Assembly (NCBI GenBank): GCA_031429105.1
Contig: JANOYV010000069.1
Location: 1 to 16,652, forward strand
Source: JAKFWF01 sp031429105
GTDB lineage: Bacteria; Pseudomonadota; Alphaproteobacteria; Rhizobiales; Hyphomicrobiaceae
Direction of reading: 5' to 3'
DNA: 16,652 bases
Positions within the stretch are counted from its first letter, which is position 1, and every line of letters begins with the position of its first letter. Made by a program: the position numbers and the translations under genes. The notes below the pieces were generated by a model. The model worked only from the letters and a program-made list of their open reading frames with translations, had not been told where the DNA came from and did no database searches. Positions 5,990 through 12,244 of the stretch are shown here, piece after piece.

Positions 5990-6874
5990 ATGGCCGTCCT
6001 CACCCAAACACGACCAGCGCTGACGCAGGCGGCACTTCTGGCGGTGGCAGCAGAAGCTCTGTTGACCTTGATGGACGCGCTCATCAAGGGCCTAAGCACC
6101 CGCTATCCAACCTTCCAGATTGCGTTCATGCGTTTTGGCTTCGGAACGGTCTGGGCGACATTGCTCGTCACACTGTTCTGGCCGGGGTGGCCCTCGCGGG
6201 ACACCGTGAAGACGAACGTCTCCCGCTCTTTCCTCGTCGTCATCACCGCGACCTGCTTCTTCTTCGCCCTTGGCCGTCTGCCCCTCTCGGAAGCCTTGGC
6301 CTTGGGCTTCATGTCGCCGCTTTTGATGGCGCTTTTCGGTGGCCTGATCCTGAAGGAGCAGCTTGATCGTTCGATCGCGATCGCACTCGGCGCTGGACTT
6401 CTGGGGATGCTGCTCATCGTTGGCCCGAAACTTGGCCAGGACACCTATCAGGCCGAGGCGCTATTGGGCGTCGCCGCCATTTGTGTATCGGCAGTCACTT
6501 ACGCGTTGAACATCATATTGCTGCGCCAGCGCGCGCAACGCGACCCAGCGCTCACCATCGTATGGTTTCAGAGCGCGTGCCCGGCCGTGATGTTGGCGAT
6601 TCCGGCGCTCTACGTGTGGACACCTCCAAGCATGACCGATCTAGCGCTGTTCACGCTGATCGGCGCATTGGCGGTAGCTGGACACTTTCTGCTGGCGCAA
6701 GCGTTCGCCCGCGCGGAAGCAGCACGGCTTGCGCCGCTGCACTACACGACCCTGATTTGGGGAATGGCGTTCGGCTACTTGATGTTTGCCGAAATTCCAA
6801 CTGCGCTCACCATTGCAGGCGCGACGCTAATCGCAACCGGCGCCTGGTTCGCCCAGCGCAAACCCAAATCCTGA
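5990..6874 (+). CDS. DMT superfamily (EamA-type) permease
   Basis: A 294-residue, strongly hydrophobic protein with about ten predicted transmembrane helices arranged as two EamA repeats. The first repeat includes ALLTLMDALIKGLS, the FMRFGFGTVWA helix and the RLPLSEALALGFMSPLLMALFGG segment, where the LPLSEA..L..MSP pattern is a family hallmark. The second repeat contains the equivalent HFLLAQAFARAEAARLAPLHYTTLIW. A short basic tail ends the protein (AQRKPKS). Members export or take up small metabolites, amino acids or drugs, and the substrate cannot be inferred. ATG 5990 is chosen because it gives the normal family length. The upstream extension to 5930 has no hydrophobic content. No strong ribosome site is seen. 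Confidence 0.9.
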   Translation: MAVLTQTRPALTQAALLAVAAEALLTLMDALIKGLSTRYPTFQIAFMRFGFGTVWATLLVTLFWPGWPSRDTVKTNVSRSFLVVITATCFFFALGRLPLSEALALGFMSPLLMALFGGLILKEQLDRSIAIALGAGLLGMLLIVGPKLGQDTYQAEALLGVAAICVSAVTYALNIILLRQRAQRDPALTIVWFQSACPAVMLAIPALYVWTPPSMTDLALFTLIGALAVAGHFLLAQAFARAEAARLAPLHYTTLIWGMAFGYLMFAEIPTALTIAGATLIATGAWFAQRKPKS

Positions 6875-6891
6875 CACGGCTCAATCAGTCG

Positions 6892-7065
6892 TCAGGGACT
6901 GGGTTGCTGCAGTTTTGTGATCTCGTCTTTCAGCTTTAGCTTTTGAAGCTTCAATTTGTTGACCTTCAGCCCATCGGAGGCTGGCCGGGCCAACTCCTCT
7001 GCAATTCGGCGATCCAACACTTTATGCTTTTCGGCAAGTTCAGAAAGATGAGACGACCGCGCCAT
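6892..7065 (-). CDS. DUF465 (YdcH/SlyX-like) small coiled-coil protein, copy 1
   Basis: A 57-residue charged protein beginning MARSSHLSELAEKHKVLDRR. The pattern L..KH..LD..I......P..D......LK..KL.LKDEI..L is characteristic of DUF465, a short antiparallel helical hairpin or coiled coil. Its molecular function is unknown. The ATG at 7065 has a strong GGAGG five bases upstream, which rejects the longer upstream reading. It is divergent from the second DUF465 gene and convergent with the DMT transporter. Confidence 0.85.
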   Translation of the reverse strand: MARSSHLSELAEKHKVLDRRIAEELARPASDGLKVNKLKLQKLKLKDEITKLQQPSP

Positions 7066-7327
7066 CCTGTCCTCCGTGCTAAGCGTGCAGACTGAACGAC
7101 AGTGACAGATTTGCGACGGTTTGTCCAATATCTGCTGGTCCAAAGGTTCAGGCTTGATGAACCAGTGTCCCACCCGTTTATCCGCCATAACATGCGGAAT
7201 TTACCCAAGATTCATCGCCGGAACTGGCGTCCGCCGCTTGCACTGCAACAGAGTTATCGACAATAGTGCGGTAAAATTTTGTATGGGCGTCACGCGATCG
7301 TGCGATGCAGCAACCGAGATTGAAGTA

Positions 7328-7534
7328 ATGGCGCGCCTGGACGACCGGGACATCAGGGAAGAGCTGGCTAAGTTGCGCAGCGAGCACCGCGAACTCGACC
7401 AGGAGATTGCGCTGTTCGAGGCTGCGGCCCACGCCGACCAGTTGATGATCAAGCGCCTGAAAAAGAAGAAACTACATTTGAAAGACGTCATCACATCGCT
7501 GGAAGATCGACTTCTTCCCGACATCATCGCTTGA
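7328..7534 (+). CDS. DUF465 (YdcH/SlyX-like) small coiled-coil protein, copy 2
   Basis: A 68-residue protein (MARLDDRDIREELAKLRSEH...) with the same scheme: R.EHRELDQEI, an acidic-hydrophobic turn (ALFEAAAHADQ), then a Lys-rich helix RLKKKKLHLKDVITSLED. I take ATG 7328 because homologous sequence starts there. The open frame upstream to 7121 crosses the divergent promoter region. The stop at 7532-7534 precedes purE by only 14 bases, so it is probably co-transcribed with purE-purK. The function is unknown. Confidence 0.85.
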   Translation: MARLDDRDIREELAKLRSEHRELDQEIALFEAAAHADQLMIKRLKKKKLHLKDVITSLEDRLLPDIIA

Positions 7535-7548
7535 AATCGGACAAACCC

Positions 7549-8040
7549 ATGGGCGCTGATGTACCAAAGGTTGGCATTATCATGGGGAGCCAATCGGATT
7601 GGCCGACCATGCGGCTTGCCGCCGATATTCTAAAGGCGCTCGGCGTTAACTACGAGGCGCGGATCGTTTCGGCGCACCGCACGCCGGACCGGCTTTACGA
7701 CTATGCGCGCAATGCCAAGTCACGGGGTCTGCATGTGATTATCGCGGGCGCCGGCGGGGCAGCCCATTTGCCGGGCATGACCGCTGCCATGACAACCCTG
7801 CCCGTCTTGGGCGTGCCGATCGAAAGCCGCATCCTGAAGGGCCAGGACAGCCTGCTGTCGATCGTACAAATGCCAGCTGGCATTCCTGTTGGCACATTGG
7901 CGATCGGCGAGGCGGGCGCCACCAACGCTGGCCTGCTTGCGGCCCAAATCTTGGCGCTTGCCGATCCGGACCTAGCCGTTCGTCTCGAGGCCCATCGCGC
8001 CAACCAAACCGCGGCAATCGCTGAATTCCCGAAGGACTGA
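7549..8040 (+). CDS. purE: N5-carboxyaminoimidazole ribonucleotide mutase (class I PurE)
   Basis: PurE moves the carboxylate of N5-CAIR to carbon 4 to give CAIR in de novo purine synthesis, acting with PurK. It is 163 residues, the normal bacterial length. Visible motifs are VGIIMGSQSDWPTM at the N-terminus, the active-site loop ARIVSAHRTP with catalytic His about residue 43, HVIIAGAGGAAHLPGM, and SRILKGQDSLLSIVQMPAGIP. A TTG at 7531 that overlaps the previous stop is an alternative start. I prefer ATG 7549, six codons in, though no strong ribosome site distinguishes them. purK follows after three bases. Confidence 0.96.
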   Translation: MGADVPKVGIIMGSQSDWPTMRLAADILKALGVNYEARIVSAHRTPDRLYDYARNAKSRGLHVIIAGAGGAAHLPGMTAAMTTLPVLGVPIESRILKGQDSLLSIVQMPAGIPVGTLAIGEAGATNAGLLAAQILALADPDLAVRLEAHRANQTAAIAEFPKD

Positions 8041-8043
8041 GCC

Positions 8044-9147
8044 TTGAAATCCCTGACAGCCCCGATCCCACCGGGTGGCACCATCGGCATTTTGGGCTCT
8101 GGCCAGCTCGGTCGAATGCTGGCCCAGGCGGCCGGTAAGCTTGGTCTCAAAACACACATTTACTGCGACGCCAGTGGTCCCGCGTTCGACGTATCAACGG
8201 CGCGCACAACGGCCAAGTTCGAGGATCTAACGGCACTTGAGGCCTTTGCTCGCACGGTCGATGCCGTGACCTACGAGTTCGAAAACATTCCGCTAGCCAC
8301 GGTTCAGCATCTGGAAAGCCTCGTGCCGGTGCGCCCTGGCTCCAAGGCCTTGGCGTGCACGCAAGATCGCTTGAACGAAAAACGGCTGGCGCGCGACCTT
8401 GGCGCGATGACTGCTGATTTCGCTAGTGTTGACTCGCTCAGTGAATTGCAGGCAAGGCTCGATGGTCAAATCTCGATGCCGTGCATCCTGAAAACACGTC
8501 GGTTTGGGTATGACGGCAAGGGGCAGGCGAAGATCCATAGATCGGCTGACGCGACAGCAGCCTGGGCTGTTATCGGCGGCGAGTCAGCAATTCTCGAACA
8601 GTTCGTCCCCTTCACGCGCGAAGTATCGGTAGTAGCGGTTCGGGCCGCCGACGGAACGTTCGCTGCCTACGACGTGACCGAGAACGAACACCGCGACCAC
8701 ATCCTGCATTCCTCGACAATCCCGGCCTACACGAGCCCGACAACCGCCGCCGACGCGATTTCCATCGCGCGCCGAATCGGCGACGCCCTCGACTATGTCG
8801 GCGTTTTCGCCGTCGAGTTCTTCGTTTGCGAGGAAACGAGCGAACAAGTTCTGTACGTTAACGAGATCGCGCCCCGCGTTCATAATAGTGGTCATTGGAC
8901 CATGGATGCGTGCCTGTGCAGCCAATTTGAAAACCACATCCGCGCTGTCGCCGGTTGGCCCTTGGGCAGTACGGCACGCCATGCAGATGCTGAAATGATC
9001 AATCTGATCGGCGATGAGGCCCATCAATGGGCGCAACTCGCTGCAGAACCTGGGGTTTCCCTTCATTTGTATGGCAAACGCGAGGCTCGTGCCGGTCGCA
9101 AGATGGGCCATATCAACAGGTTGACGACGCCCAACAAAAAACGATGA
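8044..9147 (+). CDS. purK: N5-carboxyaminoimidazole ribonucleotide synthase (PurK)
   Basis: PurK uses ATP and bicarbonate to carboxylate AIR to N5-CAIR, the substrate of PurE. The 367-residue protein has ATP-grasp organisation. It opens with a nucleotide-fold N-terminal loop (GILGSGQLGRMLAQAA). The glycine-rich ATP loop is LKTRRFGYDGKGQ, followed by the AILEQFVPFTREVSVV strand, and the metal and substrate region is LYVNEIAPRVHNSGHWT. The start is a TTG at 8044, supported by AAGGA seven bases upstream and by the three-base gap after purE. No ATG exists before the conserved fold. purE-purK co-transcription, probably with the upstream DUF465 gene, is inferred from spacing. Confidence 0.96.
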   Translation: MKSLTAPIPPGGTIGILGSGQLGRMLAQAAGKLGLKTHIYCDASGPAFDVSTARTTAKFEDLTALEAFARTVDAVTYEFENIPLATVQHLESLVPVRPGSKALACTQDRLNEKRLARDLGAMTADFASVDSLSELQARLDGQISMPCILKTRRFGYDGKGQAKIHRSADATAAWAVIGGESAILEQFVPFTREVSVVAVRAADGTFAAYDVTENEHRDHILHSSTIPAYTSPTTAADAISIARRIGDALDYVGVFAVEFFVCEETSEQVLYVNEIAPRVHNSGHWTMDACLCSQFENHIRAVAGWPLGSTARHADAEMINLIGDEAHQWAQLAAEPGVSLHLYGKREARAGRKMGHINRLTTPNKKR

Positions 9148-9300
9148 TGGCCTATCTACATTGGCGTGTGGACTTCTTTACCAGCATTTGCTATTGCCCA
9201 TCCAATCCAATAACGAGGCTGCTCCAGAGCATCGGATGACCGGTGCCCGGCGTGGCCTTTGTCTGCATTCAACCCATTCATAGCCGAGGATAACCCACAC

Positions 9301-9687
9301 GTGCAGGTTCTCGTTCGCGACAACAACGTTGATCAAGCTCTCAAGGCGCTGAAAAAGAAACTTCAGCGCGAAGGCGTGTTCCGTGAGATGAAACTCCGGA
9401 ATTACTTCGAGAAGCCGTCGGAGAAGAAGGCCCGCGAGAAGGCGGAAGCCGTTCGTCGTGCGCGCAAACTTGCGCGCAAGAAGTTGCAGCGCGAAGGCCT
9501 GTTGCCCAACAAGCCATTGAAGAAGCCATTGGCCGGTGGTCGTGGCGGTCGTGGCGGCCCAGGTCGTTCAGAAGGTGGCGCCGGTGGTACTGGCGGCGGC
9601 TTTGGCGGCGGCGGTAGCAGCGGTGGTGGCTACGGCGGCGGTGGTGGTGGCGGATTTGGTGGCGGCGGCGGCTTCGGCCAGCGTTAA
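9301..9687 (+). CDS. rpsU: Ribosomal protein bS21 with Gly-rich C-terminal tail
   Basis: A small-subunit ribosomal protein near the mRNA exit and anti-Shine-Dalgarno region. Starting at GTG 9301 it reads MQVLVRDNNVDQALKALKKK, an exact family start. The frame could be extended to TTG 9259, but those residues are not bS21-like. The conserved core covers about residues 1-60 (REGVFREMKLRNYFEKPSEKK, then a basic helix). At 128 residues it is much longer than the roughly 60-90 usual in the family. Residues 79-128 are an RGG-to-GGGF/GGGY low-complexity tail. KKLQREG occurs at 19-25 and again at 60-66, a small internal repeat. A strong terminator follows. Confidence 0.95.
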   Translation: MQVLVRDNNVDQALKALKKKLQREGVFREMKLRNYFEKPSEKKAREKAEAVRRARKLARKKLQREGLLPNKPLKKPLAGGRGGRGGPGRSEGGAGGTGGGFGGGGSSGGGYGGGGGGGFGGGGGFGQR

Positions 9688-9722
9688 CCCCTCCTGATCT
9701 GGATATTCGGTTCTCAAATAAT

Positions 9723-9760
9723 CAGGCCGCACTGGTAGTCCAGGCGGCCTGTTTTCGTTT
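9723..9760 (+). terminator. Intrinsic terminator of rpsU
   Basis: CAGGCCGC-a-CTGG pairs with CCAG-GCGGCCTG around a TAGT loop, and TTTTCGTTT follows at 9752-9760. The stem is GC-rich with one bulged A. The hairpin starts 36 bases after the rpsU stop. The opposite strand has only a broken ATTATTT after the stem, so it may be a weak terminator for the converging GNAT gene as well. Confidence 0.9.
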
Positions 9761-9802
9761 GTGCTTTGCACTGACATTAATTGCGCCATAGAGCGCCAGC
9801 GC

Positions 9803-10489
9803 TCAAACTGGGATCTTTTCGATAATCGATGAATTATCGCGGGTCGGCCGCCCCAGTATTGAGCGGGCCAGCTTCACCGACAGGCGCCCCTGGGCAAACT
9901 GCACTATCCACTTTGCTCGCGTGAGCTCGAAGAAATCGACTTCCATCTCACCCCACGCAGGCGTGTCAAGCACGCCACGGCGCACGACCATAAAACCGCT
10001 CTTTTCAAGTACACGCTTAGAGCCTGGATTGATGATCCGGACCGACGCGCTGATCCGCTGGGCGTGCCCATAGGTGAACAAGGCATCGAGCATGCCGCAC
10101 ACGGCCTCTGAACCAAGTCCACGCCCTTGGTGCTCCGGATCGACCATATAGCCCAGGCTAAAATGCGCTGGCCCCATTACCTTGGAACCAATTTGACCGA
10201 CGATCGCGCCACCGATCTTGCCTGGCTCTGCCTTAGGAGCCAGCGAGAGAACCAGCGCCTCCCCAGCGGCATTCATCGCGCGTGCGGCAGCAATTCGGGT
10301 GGCGGCTTCGTTAGCGGCCAGCGGATGCGGCCAAGTCGATGTCATGGTAGCGACTGCGGCATGACCGGCGATCCGCTGCAGTGCGACGGCATCGCTTGAT
10401 TTCGACCAGCGCAGCCACAAACGTGGGGTTTCAATCCGAAACACCTCGTCACGGGTGATCCAGGGCAACCGGCTTGGGGGAGCTGACAT
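9803..10489 (-). CDS. GNAT family N-acetyltransferase (RimJ-like)
   Basis: A 228-residue acetyl-CoA-dependent acyltransferase. It has the RimJ/RimL-like opening RIETPRLWLRW, the acetyl-CoA-binding segment LGYMVDPEHQGRGLGSEAV with the QGRGLG pyrophosphate loop, and NPGSKRVLEKSGF near the C-terminal end of the fold. ATG 10489 is chosen because GGAG lies eight bases upstream. The longer open frame to 10582 would run through the rplU-rpmA terminator. In many alphaproteobacteria a GNAT gene follows rplU-rpmA, as here. The acceptor is unknown; an N-terminal amine or a small molecule are both possible. Confidence 0.9.
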   Translation of the reverse strand: MSAPPSRLPWITRDEVFRIETPRLWLRWSKSSDAVALQRIAGHAAVATMTSTWPHPLAANEAATRIAAARAMNAAGEALVLSLAPKAEPGKIGGAIVGQIGSKVMGPAHFSLGYMVDPEHQGRGLGSEAVCGMLDALFTYGHAQRISASVRIINPGSKRVLEKSGFMVVRRGVLDTPAWGEMEVDFFELTRAKWIVQFAQGRLSVKLARSILGRPTRDNSSIIEKIPV

Positions 10490-10513
10490 GATCGCGTCTC
10501 CAGTCTGAACGGC

Positions 10514-10546
10514 AAAAAAATAAGGACGATGGTTTCCCACCGTCCT
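10514..10546 (-). terminator. Intrinsic terminator of the rplU-rpmA transcript
   Basis: On the minus strand AGGACGGTGG pairs with CCATCGTCCT (one G-T wobble) across a GAAA-type tetraloop. TTATTTTTTT follows immediately. It lies about 130 bases after the rpmA stop and just upstream of the GNAT gene, so GNAT probably has its own promoter or depends on read-through. Confidence 0.92.
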
Positions 10547-10617
10547 CGGGTCCGTTGAGCTGGAAGCTAAAGCCTGTTTCACCCTATCGGGTTCCAGACC
10601 ATGGCTCTCGTATCCTG

Positions 10618-10659
10618 CTCGCCGTCTCGAGGTCTCGGGGGAGACCTGAAGGCGGTGAG
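10618..10659 (-). other. Structured segment in the rpmA 3' untranslated region
   Basis: AGGTCTC (10630-10636) pairs with GAGACCT (10641-10647) around a GGGG loop. The flanks CTCGCCG (10618-10624) and CGGTGAG (10653-10659) pair with one G-T wobble, leaving an internal loop. It has no T-run and sits between the rpmA stop and the terminator at 10514-10546. It could be an mRNA-stabilising hairpin or part of a 3'UTR-derived small RNA. No known RNA family is recognised. Confidence 0.45.
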
Positions 10660-10676
10660 CTTGGCTGCACTCCGCC

Positions 10677-10949
10677 TTATTCTGCTGCCTCTGCCATCAC
10701 CGGTTTTACCGAGATGTAGGTGCGGCCATTGCGTTTGGTGGCAAACGATACGGTACCTTCGGTGACCGCAAAGATGGTGTGATCAGTGCCCATCCCGACG
10801 TTTGTTCCGGGATGCCACTTGGTGCCGCGTTGGCGGCACAGAATGTTGCCCGGAATGACGTGCTCGCCACCGAACTTCTTCACGCCGAGACGACGACCGG
10901 CGGTGTCGCGACCGTTGCGTGTCGAGCCGCCTGCTTTTTTATGTGCCAT
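10677..10949 (-). CDS. rpmA: Ribosomal protein bL27
   Basis: A 90-residue large-subunit protein. Its N-terminus reaches the peptidyl transferase centre. It reads MAHKKAGGSTRNGRDTAGRR with the family hallmarks GGEHVIPGNILCRQRG and HPGTNVGMGTDHTIFA. It starts directly with MAHKK, with no cleavable N-terminal extension. AGGA lies nine bases before the ATG. It follows rplU by 83 bases on the same strand, the usual arrangement, and is presumably expressed from the promoter upstream of rplU. Confidence 0.98.
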   Translation of the reverse strand: MAHKKAGGSTRNGRDTAGRRLGVKKFGGEHVIPGNILCRQRGTKWHPGTNVGMGTDHTIFAVTEGTVSFATKRNGRTYISVKPVMAEAAE

Positions 10950-11032
10950 GGTTCAGTATCCTGTCCGTATGACGTGTATGTGGCGGGGTGCCGCCGGATT
11001 TTTGATCGAGCTTTTCGCAGCAGCGCTTGAAC

Positions 11033-11683
11033 TTAAGCGCGGGCACGATCGCTCTTGGCGCGCGGGGGCTTGCCATCGAGTAGTTCCTTGGCCTGGGCGA
11101 CCCATTCACCGCTGGTGATATGACCACCGAACTGTCCGGCTTCCTCGACCACCGCAATGTTTTGCTTCGTCATGCCAGCAATCTGCCAGAGGTGGAAGAT
11201 GCCAACCTTGTGCAGAGATTCTTCATACTTCGGACCGACGCCATCGATCAGCGACAGATCATCGGCACGACCAGCAACCGGCGACTGCAGGATTGCAAAG
11301 GCCTTGCCCTGACCGCGATAGCGCAGTGCGAGGACGCCTTCGCCGGTTGGCTTCTTGGATGCTGCAACGCCGCTGCCGAGCACTTCGAGGATACGCACGC
11401 GCGACAGGTCCTGACGGTGACCTTTCTTGCGACGTGAATTCTTGCGGCGGCGCTTCTTGAAGTTAATGGTCTTGGGGCCACGGCCCTGCTCCAGCAACTC
11501 GGCGGTGACCGATGCGCCGGCGATAAAGGGCGCGCCGACGGTGACGCCAGCATCGCCGCCAATCATCATGACTTCGGCAAATTTCACGAGCGCGCCGGGG
11601 GCGGCATCGAGCTTTTCGACTTCCAGAATCTCGTCGGCGGCGACGCGGTATTGCTTTCCGCCTGTCTTGATGACAGCGTACAT
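11033..11683 (-). CDS. rplU: Ribosomal protein bL21 with C-terminal helix-hairpin-helix extension
   Basis: A large-subunit protein that binds 23S rRNA. Residues 1-103 are a canonical bL21: MYAVIKTGGKQYRVAADE, GAPFIAGASV, then a basic stretch FKKRRRKNSRRKKGHRQ. The protein continues to 216 residues, about twice the usual length. After a linker (about 104-140), residues 141-205 contain DDLSLIDGVGPKYEESLHKVG, a helix-hairpin-helix-like unit, followed by SGEWVAQAKELL. Such extensions are known in alphaproteobacterial bL21 proteins, and their role is not established. The tail ends in a basic segment (PPRAKSDRARA). It is first gene of the rplU-rpmA unit. Confidence 0.97.
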   Translation of the reverse strand: MYAVIKTGGKQYRVAADEILEVEKLDAAPGALVKFAEVMMIGGDAGVTVGAPFIAGASVTAELLEQGRGPKTINFKKRRRKNSRRKKGHRQDLSRVRILEVLGSGVAASKKPTGEGVLALRYRGQGKAFAILQSPVAGRADDLSLIDGVGPKYEESLHKVGIFHLWQIAGMTKQNIAVVEEAGQFGGHITSGEWVAQAKELLDGKPPRAKSDRARA

Positions 11684-11819
11684 GGTTGTATTCCCACAAT
11701 TTTCCGCGCCCTATGGCGCCGCAAGGTAGGCTAGCGGACTTCGAAGCACACAGTCGTAGAGCTGTGTGAAGCCTCGGGCAGCGATTGCGCGGGCACGGAA
11801 TGTGCCTACGTTCCCGCGT

Positions 11820-11848
11820 CTTATCTTAGACTTGGCGGGAGATGTCAA
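11820..11848 (-). promoter_or_regulatory. Sigma-70-type promoter for rplU-rpmA
   Basis: On the minus strand a perfect TTGACA (11848-11843) is separated by exactly 17 bases from GATAAG (11825-11820), a four-of-six match to the -10 consensus. Transcription would start near 11813, giving a leader of about 130 nt before the rplU ATG. A small GCGCC-ATAG-GGCGC hairpin lies close to the start codon in that leader. Confidence 0.7.
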
Positions 11849-11956
11849 CGAGCATTGGTCGAGCCGATGCCCGAGAAACGGCTCTGTACGCCGCAGATTT
11901 CAAGGAAATCAAAGCGGCGTCACCAATTCGGTGATCGTCCGCCTCGTGATGCCTAC

Positions 11957-12142
11957 TCAGGCTTTGTGATCGTCGTCGGAGAAATCGGCCAGTTCTTGCA
12001 GACTGTCGATGATCTGGACTTCGCCTTCGTCCTTCGACTTAACGAGCCATTCGGCAACCACTGTTTCGCCCTGCTTAAAGACGACTTTGAAAGGAAATTC
12101 AGTGTCTTCGCTTGCGATCACGTCGCCCGTTACGAATGCCAT
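11957..12142 (-). CDS. Small acidic protein, unrecognised
   Basis: A 61-residue acidic protein starting MAFVTGDVIASEDTEFPFKV. The F..GDVI opening and the short alternating strands (KVVFKQGETVVAEWLV) suggest a small beta-barrel, perhaps SH3- or DUF2158-like, followed by an acidic helix (IDSLQELADFSDDD). That fold is a guess. The ATG at 12142 has GAGG five bases upstream, which supports a real gene. It lies between the acyl-CoA synthetase stop and the rplU promoter, about 100 bases after the former. It may be the last gene of the upstream operon or stand alone. Confidence 0.7.
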   Translation of the reverse strand: MAFVTGDVIASEDTEFPFKVVFKQGETVVAEWLVKSKDEGEVQIIDSLQELADFSDDDHKA

Positions 12143-12244
12143 GGGACCCTCGATTCAAGTTTAATTTTAGACAGCCTGCTGGTGCGCAGTTCGCAAGCCC
12201 TTGTCAACTGGTGTGAGTTGAAGGGCGAGTGATTGGTTATCCCC

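Noticed and set aside
5786..6007. N-terminal extension of the 4991-5785 gene to 338 residues
   Set aside because: The added residues have atypical composition and overlap the divergent transporter start. The GTG at 5785 begins the folded-looking region.
7066..7327. Defined promoters for the divergent DUF465 genes
   Set aside because: A TAAAAT at 7272-7277 lacks a matching -35, and no clear pair was found on the minus strand.
10490..10582. Upstream extension of the GNAT gene
   Set aside because: It would place the rplU-rpmA terminator inside coding sequence. ATG 10489 has a good ribosome site.
12143..12244. Promoter with a TTGACA on the minus strand upstream of the small acidic gene
   Set aside because: No acceptable -10 element lies 16-18 bases downstream. 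The nearest TAAAAT is about 32 bases away.
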